Shown here: piece after piece, positions 42,827-52,329 of the stretch
Position numbering within the stretch: the first letter of the stretch is position 1
How the letters are laid out: each line of letters opens with the position of its first letter
NCBI RefSeq assembly: GCF_028693135.1
Contig: NZ_JAQUVZ010000010.1
Location: 1 to 64,000 of the forward strand
From: Methanosarcina sp.
GTDB taxonomy: Archaea > Halobacteriota > Methanosarcinia > Methanosarcinales > Methanosarcinaceae
DNA length: 64,000 nucleotides
Direction: 5' to 3'
Translations under genes and position numbers: made by a program
The notes under the pieces: generated by a model
Databases searched by the model: none
Told to the model about the DNA's origin: nothing
Seen by the model: the letters and a program-made list of their open reading frames with translations, nothing else

Positions 42827-45249
42827 TAATTAACTTCCTCCCTTAATTTTGCAATAATTGATTGTGCTATTATTTCCCAGGAATATTTTTGTTCAACCAG
42901 GTTTCTTGCATTTATTTTTAATCTTTGTTGCAATTCTTCATTCTCCAGTAACAGGGAAATTTTGGCATGGAACTCTTCAGCAGGACAGATGAGAGCATGA
43001 ACTTCATTTTCGGTATCTAAACCTCTTGCCCCTACAGGGGTACTGACTACAGGGATTCCTGCACTCATATAGTCCAGCATTTTGAGGTTTGTACCTGATC
43101 CACTGAACATAGGGTTTATGGCAATATCTGCCAGTTTATAGATCTCATACTTTTCGTCCTCATCAACAGTTCCAAAAGCCAGAACGTTTTGAGGGAGTTT
43201 CCCGTATTCGTTTAAATAATAATCTTTGACACTCCCAACCACTAAAAATTTATATTGCGTATGTCTTCTGCACAGTTCATCCGTTATAAACTTTAAAGCT
43301 TCAAGATTTGGGGGGTGCCAGCTCCCAACAAAAATAATAGTTGTAAAGTCTGATAATCCTGTAATTTCCTTTTGTTTCTCTCTTTCCTCATTTTTTACAA
43401 AATGTATCCTGGTGGTATCAACTCCATTTGGAGTAACCAGAATTTTTTCAGGATTAGACCCATAAACTTCAATTAAATTCTGTTTATCTTCTTCAGATGT
43501 GCAAAGTATTAGATCTGATTTTAAGGCTGCTTCTTTTTCAGTAGTATATATTTTAGATATATACCTGGAGTCTTTAACGTAATCTTTTTTAAGTAAATAT
43601 TCAAGATTGTGAGCTTCATAGATTACTCTTTTATTGTGATCTATGAACTTATTTAAAGGCCACAAATATGGATGTGAAAAAACTACAATATCCGAATCCA
43701 CTTCTAGTTCTTTTATTTTTTCTACATACTCTTTTGAATAATCAACAAAATCTATCATAGCCACATCATAAAGATTTACCCCAACTTTCTTCTCTGCCAC
43801 CCACTGATACCTTGCATGTTCTGTACTCTGGGGAATACAGATTTGCCTTAATCCATTATCCAGAACAAGATTCTGATATTGTTTATTTGTCTCAATAATT
43901 GAACAGATTGTCACATCAAACTCTTTTGCCAGTAGAGAATAGATATTATATAGCCTGTGCTGTCCTCCACCTCTCGGTGGATAGCATGAATAAGTGGACA
44001 GCACAAGAATTTTCTTTCGATCAGGAGTAGAAATCGTCTTTTTATCCGGAATAGAAATATCCTCTCTATAGGGAGTAGAAATCGTCTTTTTATCCACCAG
44101 ACAATATGCAAAATTCTTCCATGTTATATTTTTTACAGCCTGATATGCAACAAAGCCCATTGTTCGGGCAGCATCTGAATTTTCGATAAGATAATTTATT
44201 TTTTCAGCAATTTTTTGAGGTTCAGGTTCCACAATATATCCGGTTTCGGAATCTTTTACAAATTCCAGAGGGCCCCCGCTATCTTTTGCAGTAATAACCA
44301 GCTTTTTGCTCATCATCCCCTCAATTGTAATTAAACCGTAATCCTCATCATAAGGGACAAAGAGAACTGCAAGAGAATCAGAATATAATTTTATAAGTTC
44401 GTCTTCACTCACAAAACCAAGGAATTCTATTCTGTGATCGTTTTCGGCCATTTTTTTGAGTTTTTCGTCATCGGGGCCTGTTCCCGCAATTTTCAATTTT
44501 ACGTTATGAGGAACATACTTCATTGCCTTTACTAGAAGATCAATACGTTTTGGACCATCAAGACGGCTTGCAGTAAAAAGATAACTATACGAATTACACT
44601 CAAAATTCTCTATTTTTGAAGGGGGATAATTTACATCTACCTGCACATTGGGAGGGAAGTAATCTGCTCGTTTTTTTACATTATTCGACATTGTGAGATG
44701 TCTGTTGACTCTGTCAGGAGCAAGGGCATATTCATCAAAAAAGTGAATGATTTCTCTGATAAAAGGTCCCGGGAATTTGAAAGTCTCTTTATCGTACTTT
44801 TTTTGTTCTTTTTTTAACTCAAAAAGCTTTTCAAATACATTGTCAACATTCTTTTCAGTTTTATTACCATTATGAATAAGGTCCAGGACCTCTTCAACAA
44901 GTCCTGTTCTCAGTTTGGATGAAACCGCATAAGCTTCATTGCAGAAATGATAGGTGTCAAACAGTCCACGTAAATGATGCACCATATAAACTGTATGATT
45001 CTGGTGTTTGAGCATCCAGGAAGGATATTTGGTAGAAATTACCATATCAAAATAAGACAGATCAAGTTGATAAAATTTATAATAGGAGTCAATTAAGTCC
45101 CAGAAATTATTTTCTTTAACTGGTACTTTTATCAATTCACATTGATGGGATGTATTTTTATTAATTGAATTTTGCATCCCTAAAAAAAGTAATTCTGCTC
45201 CTCCAAGAGTAAAGGGCACAGGACTCGGCGCAACAATTGCAATTTTCAT
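42826..45249 (-). CDS. Double GT4 glycosyltransferase (two GT-B modules fused)
   Basis: 807 aa from ATG 45249 (GGTGG 5 nt upstream; a GTG at 45264 overlapping the previous stop is possible). Module 1 about 1-385: KIAIVAPSPVPFTLGGAE, SRLDGPKRIDLLVKAMK, FVPYDEDYGLITIEGMMSKK. Linker with repeated KKTISTP-type segments. Module 2 about 405-807: VLSTYSCYPPRGGGQHRLYNIY, VTPNGVDTTRIHF, IIFVGSWHPPN, FSGSGTNLKMLDYMSAGIPVVSTPVGARGL. Such fusions could add two successive sugars of a repeat unit; this is inference. It lies between the methyltransferase and another GT4 in the operon. Confidence 0.87.
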   Translation of the reverse strand: MKIAIVAPSPVPFTLGGAELLFLGMQNSINKNTSHQCELIKVPVKENNFWDLIDSYYKFYQLDLSYFDMVISTKYPSWMLKHQNHTVYMVHHLRGLFDTYHFCNEAYAVSSKLRTGLVEEVLDLIHNGNKTEKNVDNVFEKLFELKKEQKKYDKETFKFPGPFIREIIHFFDEYALAPDRVNRHLTMSNNVKKRADYFPPNVQVDVNYPPSKIENFECNSYSYLFTASRLDGPKRIDLLVKAMKYVPHNVKLKIAGTGPDDEKLKKMAENDHRIEFLGFVSEDELIKLYSDSLAVLFVPYDEDYGLITIEGMMSKKLVITAKDSGGPLEFVKDSETGYIVEPEPQKIAEKINYLIENSDAARTMGFVAYQAVKNITWKNFAYCLVDKKTISTPYREDISIPDKKTISTPDRKKILVLSTYSCYPPRGGGQHRLYNIYSLLAKEFDVTICSIIETNKQYQNLVLDNGLRQICIPQSTEHARYQWVAEKKVGVNLYDVAMIDFVDYSKEYVEKIKELEVDSDIVVFSHPYLWPLNKFIDHNKRVIYEAHNLEYLLKKDYVKDSRYISKIYTTEKEAALKSDLILCTSEEDKQNLIEVYGSNPEKILVTPNGVDTTRIHFVKNEEREKQKEITGLSDFTTIIFVGSWHPPNLEALKFITDELCRRHTQYKFLVVGSVKDYYLNEYGKLPQNVLAFGTVDEDEKYEIYKLADIAINPMFSGSGTNLKMLDYMSAGIPVVSTPVGARGLDTENEVHALICPAEEFHAKISLLLENEELQQRLKINARNLVEQKYSWEIIAQSIIAKLREEVN

Positions 45250-45260
45250 TATTTCCACCG

Positions 45261-46685
45261 TCACTTTTTACCAATTACGGCATAATCCTGTGCCCCGAAC
45301 AGGATATTATTTAGCTTCTCAGTGTTGTGATTATAGGTTTCAAGATGTGGTTTTACCCATTCTTCGGTGTCATTATTCAGTGGAACTTTTTTTAATCTTG
45401 TTTCTTCCGATACCGGAGAGATGAACTTAGTATCCACATCTTGGAAACCTGCTGAAGTTAGCAGGAACTTAAGTGTTTCTGGATGTATCGGTTTTTTATG
45501 AGTCATGTCTATGTAAAAATTAGCAAATGATACCAGGGAAAGCGGATTTACGGTTTCCACAAAAATATAGTATCCATACTTGAGTTTCTTAAAGCATAGC
45601 TGAAGCAACTTAATCAAGTAATTGGGTTCCAGATGTTCAACCACCTGATCGATAAAAATTCCATCAAGACTTTTATCATCAAGCTTTTCCAGATATGAAA
45701 TCGCTTCATCCTTCATCACATTAAATCCCTTTGAAAGACAGTAATCCACCATGGCATCCTCAATGTCAACACCTTTTGCACCAATACCATGCTCTTTTGA
45801 CACTTCCAGAAATTCGCCCCTTCCACACCCAATATCCAGGACATTAGAACATCCAGTGAAATAATGTATAAAATTAGATTGCCGCTGTTTGATATCTTCT
45901 CTTGAACCTCTAAACTGTTCTTCAAATTGAAAATAATTAATATCTAAATCACTGGAATTAGAAGTTTCAATCTTTAGATTTTTATACCTTTCTTCCAGTT
46001 TTCCACCAAGAATACTGGCTAACCATGCCTTATTTTCAAGGTCCAGATTCATTGAAGAAATTATAGAGTTAACTTCTGCCCTTATACAATTATCCATTTC
46101 AGACTTAAGTTGTCCAATCTTATTCCCAAATTCAGACTTAAGCTGCTCTACCTGAGCGTCTAATTCAGACTTATCTGCCTTAGCGTCTAATTCAGACTTA
46201 TCTGCCTTAGTATCTAATTCAGGTCTGAGCTGCTCTATTCGAGAATTTATTTCAGCTCTGAGTTGCTCAATCTTATTGTTATAATAGCTGAACTTCCCTG
46301 CAGTATCATTAAGAAGGCGAACAGTACTTCCATTAAACTCTGTTTGTTTCCAGATAATGGGGTCCACATATCGTTTGATTTCTCCATGCACCGCTTCTCT
46401 ACCTTTAATTAAGAATTTCCCAACAACTGGACGATGAGAACTGATGAAATAACTGTTATTCTGAATTTCCCAGTTTGAATTTATATAATCGAGATCTCTT
46501 TGAATGTTACTCTCATTTGCAGGTCCTTCAGGTAAAGGGCTTTTTTGAAGATCTTCAATATTTTTCTTTGAAAAACCCCCTGCTTCTTTTCGCTTACGGA
46601 TGTTCGCCCTTATTTTTCCCATTATTTCTTCAACGTTGATTTCTTTTTCACTGGTTTCGTCTTTGTTGATTTCAAATATATCCAT
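45261..46685 (-). CDS. Coiled-coil SAM-dependent methyltransferase, possible glycan-capping enzyme
   Basis: 474 aa. Residues 1-130 are an unassigned N-terminal region; about 135-240 is a predicted coiled coil with tandem 9-residue repeats (DAKADKSEL); about 245-440 is a class I methyltransferase with SAM motif NVLDIGCGRGEFLEV (281-295), VDIEDA and the VVEHLEPNYL segment. Next to Wzt/Wzm genes, this layout resembles the WbdD system of bacteria, where a methyltransferase on a coiled-coil stalk caps the polysaccharide and sets its length. That role is inferred; no kinase domain as in WbdD is present. Confidence 0.82.
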   Translation of the reverse strand: MDIFEINKDETSEKEINVEEIMGKIRANIRKRKEAGGFSKKNIEDLQKSPLPEGPANESNIQRDLDYINSNWEIQNNSYFISSHRPVVGKFLIKGREAVHGEIKRYVDPIIWKQTEFNGSTVRLLNDTAGKFSYYNNKIEQLRAEINSRIEQLRPELDTKADKSELDAKADKSELDAQVEQLKSEFGNKIGQLKSEMDNCIRAEVNSIISSMNLDLENKAWLASILGGKLEERYKNLKIETSNSSDLDINYFQFEEQFRGSREDIKQRQSNFIHYFTGCSNVLDIGCGRGEFLEVSKEHGIGAKGVDIEDAMVDYCLSKGFNVMKDEAISYLEKLDDKSLDGIFIDQVVEHLEPNYLIKLLQLCFKKLKYGYYIFVETVNPLSLVSFANFYIDMTHKKPIHPETLKFLLTSAGFQDVDTKFISPVSEETRLKKVPLNNDTEEWVKPHLETYNHNTEKLNNILFGAQDYAVIGKK

Positions 46686-46703
46686 AAAATCTCACATCCG
46701 AAC

Positions 46704-47927
46704 TTAGATCTTCCAGTTGCAGGGTACCTCAAAGAGTCCAGCATCTCTACCTGTTGGAATTACATCAAAAGAATATTGTTTATCGTGCCAATCATAAGGT
46801 TTTTGATCGTGAGTATGCACAGCTACTGTCAATAGAAATCTTCCTGTAATCATAGGAATTCTCTCTATTATCAGGTCAACATGCCCTTTGCCTTCAAGAG
46901 TCTCAATTTCGACAGTTTTTAATTCCGTATTTGTTCCAAAAAGATTTTCTCCGTTTTCGGAGTACAGAGCAATGCCAAATACCGGATCAAATACTTTTTT
47001 ATGTGCATGGTAGAAGATTTTGATTGTCATTGGATCAAAAGAGTTAAATCTGAAACCTTTATTGCCAAATTTATCATAGAACTCCACATTTGTGATCTCA
47101 ACGGTCTTATCTCCCCACCGGGGATTTTTATCCTCAGGGGAATCTTCTGTTTCAGCAGGCTCGGATTCATTCTTAATGTTTGAAGGTGTGGATGCTTCTT
47201 CTCCACCACCATACACATAACGGTCAATTACATCTCCTGTATCCCCTAAGACTATCTGCTCCCCTTTATTTAGAAGTAAAGTCCTATCACAAAACCTCCT
47301 CACTGCCCCGAGATCATGTGAAACAAAAACAATCGTAACTCCATCCTTTCGATACTGACTAAGGACATCCAGACATTTCTGCTGAAATTCCATATCTCCC
47401 ACTGCCAGAACTTCATCCATCAAAAGAATTTCCGGATCAGTTTGAATTGCTGTTGAAAAAGCAAGTCTTACCTGCATACCTGAAGAAAAGTTTTTGAGTT
47501 TAGCATCCCTGAAGTTCTCAAGTCCTGCGAACTCGAGAATCTCGTCCAGTTTATCATTAATCTCTTTTTTTTGCATGCCCATGATGGTTGCATAGATTTT
47601 TATGTTCTCTGCAGCCGTGAGATCAGACTGAAAGCCAACTCCAAGTTCAAGGAAAGGAGTAAGTTTCTTTAGAGCAGTGACTTTACCTGATGATGGGCGC
47701 AGGATATTTGCAATAATTTTCAATAAAGTACTCTTTCCACTTCCGTTCTCTCCAATAATCCCAAGAGCTTCTCCCTCTTCAACTGTAAAATTGATATCTC
47801 TAAGTGCGTGGAAAGTTTCATAAGTTGGAGGTTTGAAGGCCCCGGTCAAAGTCTCAAATAGAGTTGTTCTTTTTTCATGAGGTATGCGAAATGTTTTGTG
47901 CAGGTGTTCAACCTCAATTGCCGTCAT
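46704..47927 (-). CDS. ABC transporter ATPase with C-terminal carbohydrate-binding domain (Wzt type)
   Basis: 407 aa. N-terminal ATPase about 1-235: Walker A GIIGENGSGKSTLLKI, signature NFSSGMQVRLAFSTA, Walker B ILLMDEVLAVGD, with the long Q-loop region PFLELGVGFQSDLTAAENI characteristic of polysaccharide/teichoic acid exporters. Linker, then a Wzt_C-like beta-sandwich about 270-400 (VEITNVEFYDKFG...FPVTIKI-like, GHVDLIIERIPMITGRFLLTVAV). In O-antigen systems this domain recognises the capped end of the glycan. Overlaps the permease stop by 1 bp. Confidence 0.93.
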   Translation of the reverse strand: MTAIEVEHLHKTFRIPHEKRTTLFETLTGAFKPPTYETFHALRDINFTVEEGEALGIIGENGSGKSTLLKIIANILRPSSGKVTALKKLTPFLELGVGFQSDLTAAENIKIYATIMGMQKKEINDKLDEILEFAGLENFRDAKLKNFSSGMQVRLAFSTAIQTDPEILLMDEVLAVGDMEFQQKCLDVLSQYRKDGVTIVFVSHDLGAVRRFCDRTLLLNKGEQIVLGDTGDVIDRYVYGGGEEASTPSNIKNESEPAETEDSPEDKNPRWGDKTVEITNVEFYDKFGNKGFRFNSFDPMTIKIFYHAHKKVFDPVFGIALYSENGENLFGTNTELKTVEIETLEGKGHVDLIIERIPMITGRFLLTVAVHTHDQKPYDWHDKQYSFDVIPTGRDAGLFEVPCNWKI

Positions 47928-48706
47928 CAGATTTCCTCCGCAAATCGGGGTTCTAATCTGGAAAAAATAATGTATCCGACTAGAAGAAAGAATATTGATG
48001 AAAGGAACATAAATAAAAGGTCCTCAATTTTAGCTGGAGAAGAATAAATAATAGTATCCCTTGCAGAAATAAGAATCCGTGCAATTGGATTCAATAGAAC
48101 AAATTTCTGTAAATATTTAGGAAATATATCAATGGTATAGAGTATAGGAGTTCCAAAATATCCAATCTGTAAAAGAACCTGCCAGATAAACTGCACATCC
48201 CTGTAAAATACATTCAACGCGGAAAGTATCAGAGAGAAGCCGAGTGAAATGATAAACAGGAATGACAGGATCAGCGGCACATAAACAAGGTTGATGGAAA
48301 TTGGCACCCTGAAAAACACCATAAACATTATAAATATTAAAGACTCGAAGATGCTCATGAGCAGAGCCGTGATGCATGAGGAAATAACAAAGATATCCCT
48401 TGGAAAGTAAATTTTCTTAACCATACTTGGTTTTCCCACTATGGAAAACATTCCAATGGTAGTAGCCCTGCTAAAAAAACCCCATAAAATGATTCCAAGA
48501 AGCAAAAATAGCTGGTAGTATTCAACCTGAACCCTCATCAAGTTCGAAAAAACCACATAAAGAACCAGGAGCATAAGCAAGGGTTCCAGAAGAGACCAGA
48601 AATAACCCAGTATGGAATTTTTATATCTCAATTTGAATTCGCTCCATGCCAGTTGCCAGATAAGGTTCCTGTAGCCATAGAGCTCTTTCAGGTGCTTAAC
48701 GATCAT
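47927..48706 (-). CDS. ABC-2 type polysaccharide export permease (Wzm type)
   Basis: 259 aa with six membrane segments, the first after an amphipathic N-terminal helix ([44 protein letters not shown]), a hallmark of polysaccharide and polyol-phosphate exporters. [14 protein letters not shown] and [12 protein letters not shown] are family motifs. It starts inside the 3' end of the upstream GT4 gene (11-bp overlap) and is followed by the ATPase. Confidence 0.93.
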   Translation of the reverse strand: MIVKHLKELYGYRNLIWQLAWSEFKLRYKNSILGYFWSLLEPLLMLLVLYVVFSNLMRVQVEYYQLFLLLGIILWGFFSRATTIGMFSIVGKPSMVKKIYFPRDIFVISSCITALLMSIFESLIFIMFMVFFRVPISINLVYVPLILSFLFIISLGFSLILSALNVFYRDVQFIWQVLLQIGYFGTPILYTIDIFPKYLQKFVLLNPIARILISARDTIIYSSPAKIEDLLFMFLSSIFFLLVGYIIFSRLEPRFAEEI

Positions 48707-49766
48707 TATTTACCACATTTTTTATCTTTTCACTAAAAATCGAAAGATCAAAACATTTTGCCTGCTTAAGACAGGCATCCCTGTAACTCTCGGGTTCACG
48801 AGATATGAATTTGACAGCCTCTATAGCGCTGGAAATATCTGCATTTATAAGAATACCCGTATTTTCGGTAACCGTCTCTTTAAATCCACCTTCGTTTACC
48901 GCGACAACAGGCTTTCCACTTGCCATTGCTTCCACAGGAGTGAGCCCAAAATCTTCGTCAAGCGCTGTGCAGATGAAGCCCCTGCACCTGGCGTAAAGGT
49001 TAATTAATTCCGGTTCTGAAACTTCTCCAAGTATAGTCACGTTGTGAGGTAGCTTATTACTTATATTTTTTGCATACTTTTCAGCGTGATCGCCTTTTGC
49101 ATAACCACCCACAATAATGAGTTTTTCATCAGGCATTTTTCTAAACGCTTCTATTTGCAATTCGATTCTTTTTTCAGGGTAAAGCCTATTTACCGAGAGC
49201 CAGAAATCCCCATAAGCCTCACATTTGAACTTTGAGACATCAACCGGGGGATAAATTATGTCAGCAGTCCTGTGATGATATTTCTCAATTCTTTTCTGAG
49301 AATTTTTTGAGATCGTGACAATCTGGTCAATATTATTCACTGATTTTTGATCCAGCCACCTGTGGCCGTGTACCCAAGCACGAAAAGCCTGTCTTGTAAT
49401 AAAATCCTGCCTCTGTAAGAAAGTGTCGTAGAGATCGTAAAAAGCCCTTACAGGTGTGTAGCAGTACCACATATTAGGGTGGTGCCTATGGGCTGCATAA
49501 TGACTCCAGTTCCCTGTGAAGATGAAAAAATCATAATCATTTGAGAAGTCACAAGAATAAAATTTTTCGGTTGCAGAAATCTGTTTTAGTGGGGGGATTT
49601 TCTTTGTTTGTCCAAGAGATATCACATTTACTTCTTTATTCAGTTTATCAACTGCATCCAGATCTGTAGTGATAATATCAGCGTTCAATAACTTTGCTAA
49701 AGTGATGACAACTTTCTCTCCACCACCAATAGCACCGAAGTAATCATGAAAGATAGCTGTTTTCAT
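48696..49766 (-). CDS. GT4 family glycosyltransferase
   Basis: About 356 aa from ATG 49766 (an ATG four codons upstream is possible). [26 protein letters not shown], the [16 protein letters not shown] segment, [21 protein letters not shown] and the donor site [36 protein letters not shown] with E-x7-E. This subgroup is common as mannosyl- or fucosyltransferases of O-antigen clusters. It is the first gene of the minus-strand export operon. Confidence 0.88.
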   Translation of the reverse strand: MKTAIFHDYFGAIGGGEKVVITLAKLLNADIITTDLDAVDKLNKEVNVISLGQTKKIPPLKQISATEKFYSCDFSNDYDFFIFTGNWSHYAAHRHHPNMWYCYTPVRAFYDLYDTFLQRQDFITRQAFRAWVHGHRWLDQKSVNNIDQIVTISKNSQKRIEKYHHRTADIIYPPVDVSKFKCEAYGDFWLSVNRLYPEKRIELQIEAFRKMPDEKLIIVGGYAKGDHAEKYAKNISNKLPHNVTILGEVSEPELINLYARCRGFICTALDEDFGLTPVEAMASGKPVVAVNEGGFKETVTENTGILINADISSAIEAVKFISREPESYRDACLKQAKCFDLSIFSEKIKNVVNNDR

Positions 49767-49778
49767 ATTTGTTCTCAT

Positions 49779-50157
49779 TTTTTAAATTATTTCACGTTAA
49801 ATTTAAATTGGGATTTATATGTGTTTCGAAGCAATCTTTAATTTGAATAAAAACTCAGTTATTTACTGCGAAATATAGTTAATTTTGCTAGTTAGATTTC
49901 CTTAAGTGAACTTTTTTTACCTTGCATGGCCACCAGTTACAGCCTGAATAAGAGACTTAACAAGAAAAACTTGGATATATCAGCCTGAATCTTACGGAGT
50001 AATAACAATTCGACAGGAAGTTAACAAAGATTTGGTGTATCAGTTAGTTTATATAGATTAAGAAGATATGCTTTTTGCAAAGGGAGCTACGTTTTTAAGA
50101 ATAATAAATGTCCTATCTCCTCCAGGATAAGAATGGGGAGCAAAATAAGGTGATTCC
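49779..50157. other. Divergent promoter region
   Basis: Separates the minus-strand export operon from the plus-strand gmd-gmd-aglB set. GTTTATATAGATT at 50047-50059 is a TATA-box candidate for the plus-strand genes (start site about 50080). On the minus strand AATTTAAATT-type sequence near 49790-49815 may serve the GT4 gene. No gene seen. Confidence 0.5.
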
Positions 50158-50160
50158 TTG

Positions 50161-51180
50161 ATGAAGGTCGCACTGATAACAGGCATAACTGGCCAGGATG
50201 GCACATACATTTCAAAACTTTTATTAGATAAGGGGTACGTAGTGCATGGAATAAAGAGAGAATCTTCTACCAGAACAGAAGATAAGAACAAAGAGCAGAA
50301 AAACGCAAATCTTCATTTTCACTTCTGTGACATGACCGATTATTCAAAGCTTGTTAGAATAATTCAAGAGGTTTGTCCGGATGAAATCTATAATCTGGCG
50401 GCTCAAAGCAATGTACATACCTCTTTTGACCGACCAGAATATACAGCAGAAATTAATGCACTTGGCACCCTGCGCCTCCTTGAAGCCATACGTACTCTTG
50501 GGCTGGAAAAGAAAACAAGGTTTTTTCAGGCTTCCACTGGAGATCTATTTGGAAACTCACTGGAATTCCCACAAAATGAAAATACTCCCTTTCACCCCCG
50601 AAACCCTTATGCAGTGTCCAAATTGTATGCTTACTGGATTGCCATAAACTATCGTGAAGCTTATGATATGTTTGTCTGCAATGGTATCCTTTTTAATCAT
50701 GAATCCCCAATAAGGTCCGAAAGTTTTGTTACGAGAAAAATTACCAGATCTGCAGTTAGAATAAAAAAAAGACTTCAAGAAAAGCTGTACCTTGGAAATC
50801 TGAATGCAAAAAGAGACTGGGGTTTTGCAGGAGACTACGTTGAAGCTATGTGGCTTATGTTGCAACAGGATGAACCGGATGATTATGTGATTGCAACAGG
50901 TGAAACACATTCAGTACAGGATATGGTGGAATTTGCATTCAGAGAGGTCGGGCTTGAGATAGAATGGGAAGGAGAGGAGCTTGAGAAAAAGGGGATAAAT
51001 GCTGCAACAGGTGAGATCCTTATTGAGGTAGATCCCCAGTTTTATAGGCCTCTTGAGTCAAGCTTATTAGTTGGAAATCCTTCAAAAGCCAGAGAAAAGC
51101 TTGGATGGATGCCAAGGGTAAATTTTGACGAACTGGTCAAAATGATGGTCGAAAAAGACCTTGAATGCGTAAAATGTTAA
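50161..51180 (+). CDS. GDP-mannose 4,6-dehydratase paralogue with altered active site
   Basis: 339 aa from ATG 50161 (AAGGTGAT 6 nt upstream). SDR fold: [49 protein letters not shown] (Y150-x3-K154) and [25 protein letters not shown], all of the GMD type. But the catalytic STSEL motif reads STGDL (S125-T126-G127-D128), so the Glu base is Asp, and the RIDHL segment after the RRSS motif is replaced by a shorter unrelated loop. It may act on a different substrate or have become a partner subunit of its neighbour. First of the plus-strand set with gmd and aglB. Confidence 0.88.
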   Translation: MKVALITGITGQDGTYISKLLLDKGYVVHGIKRESSTRTEDKNKEQKNANLHFHFCDMTDYSKLVRIIQEVCPDEIYNLAAQSNVHTSFDRPEYTAEINALGTLRLLEAIRTLGLEKKTRFFQASTGDLFGNSLEFPQNENTPFHPRNPYAVSKLYAYWIAINYREAYDMFVCNGILFNHESPIRSESFVTRKITRSAVRIKKRLQEKLYLGNLNAKRDWGFAGDYVEAMWLMLQQDEPDDYVIATGETHSVQDMVEFAFREVGLEIEWEGEELEKKGINAATGEILIEVDPQFYRPLESSLLVGNPSKAREKLGWMPRVNFDELVKMMVEKDLECVKC

Positions 51181-51208
51181 AATATTTGTTTAAAATTGTG
51201 TGGTAAAA

Positions 51209-52237
51209 ATGTCTAAGGTCGCATTACTTACAGGAGTAACCGGGCAGGATGGAGCATACCTTGCCGAACTTCTGTTAAATAAAGGATATACAGTGCACGG
51301 CATGCACAGAAGATCATCTCTGAGTAATACAGGACGTATAGATCATCTCCTGCAAGATCCACATCAAAAGGACTCCAAGTTTTTTTTGCATTACGGAGAC
51401 CTGACTGATTCAGCAAACGTTATCAGACTTATTAAGGACATCGAGCCTGATGAAATTTATAACCTTGGCGCCCAAAGTCATGTCCAGGTTTCTTTTGAGG
51501 TCCCGGAATACACTGCAAATTCGGATGGAATTGGAGCCCTTCGTATTCTAGAAGCAATAAGAATTCTCGGGCTTGAAGACAAATCTAAGTTCTATCAGGC
51601 ATCAACCAGTGAATTATTCGGGAAAGTACGTGAAGTTCCCCAGAAAGAAACAACTCCCTTCTACCCCCGAAGTCCCTATTCAATAGCTAAACTGTATGCT
51701 TACTGGATTACCATAAACTATCGTGAAGCTTATGATATGTTTACCTGTAACGGTATCCTGTTTAATCACGAATCTCCTTTGAGAGGAGAAACTTTCGTTA
51801 CCAGGAAGATTACAATAGCAATATCAAAGATTAAAAAAGGCCTTCAGGAGAAACTCTACCTTGGAAACCTCAATGCCAAACGTGACTGGGGATTCGCAGG
51901 TGATTACGTGGAGGCCATGTGGCTCATGTTACAGCAGGATAAACCCGAGGATTATGTTGTAGCGACAGGGGAAACTCACTCCGTTAGAGAATTTACGGAA
52001 CTTGCATTCAGAGAAGCAGGTATCGACATAGAATGGGAAGGAGAGGAAGTTAGCGAGGTAGGAAGGGATGCTGACAGCGGAAAAGTACTCGTAGAAGTTG
52101 ATCCGATGTTTTACAGACCTACTGAAGTGGACCTGTTGATAGGGGACCCTTCAAAAGCCAGAGAAAAACTTGGCTGGAAAACAAAGGTCAGTTTTGAAGA
52201 ACTGGTCAAAATGATGGTAAAAAGCGATATGAGATAA
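51209..52237 (+). CDS. gmd: GDP-mannose 4,6-dehydratase
   Basis: Makes GDP-4-keto-6-deoxymannose from GDP-mannose, the entry to 6-deoxyhexoses such as rhamnose and fucose. 342 aa from ATG 51209. NADP site [34 protein letters not shown], catalytic ASTSELFG with T133 and E135, [12 protein letters not shown] with Y157 and K161 (the same numbering as the E. coli enzyme), and [21 protein letters not shown] complete canonical active site. The gene follows its paralogue by 28 bp; no reductase or epimerase for the next step is found in the window. Confidence 0.94.
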   Translation: MSKVALLTGVTGQDGAYLAELLLNKGYTVHGMHRRSSLSNTGRIDHLLQDPHQKDSKFFLHYGDLTDSANVIRLIKDIEPDEIYNLGAQSHVQVSFEVPEYTANSDGIGALRILEAIRILGLEDKSKFYQASTSELFGKVREVPQKETTPFYPRSPYSIAKLYAYWITINYREAYDMFTCNGILFNHESPLRGETFVTRKITIAISKIKKGLQEKLYLGNLNAKRDWGFAGDYVEAMWLMLQQDKPEDYVVATGETHSVREFTELAFREAGIDIEWEGEEVSEVGRDADSGKVLVEVDPMFYRPTEVDLLIGDPSKAREKLGWKTKVSFEELVKMMVKSDMR

Positions 52238-52329
52238 ATACCTCTCGAGTGGGATAGAAATCCATTTTATTAAAAAGCCTGATTTTTATAAATAGACGCT
52301 AAAATATATAATTAGTTAAAAAAATAAAT

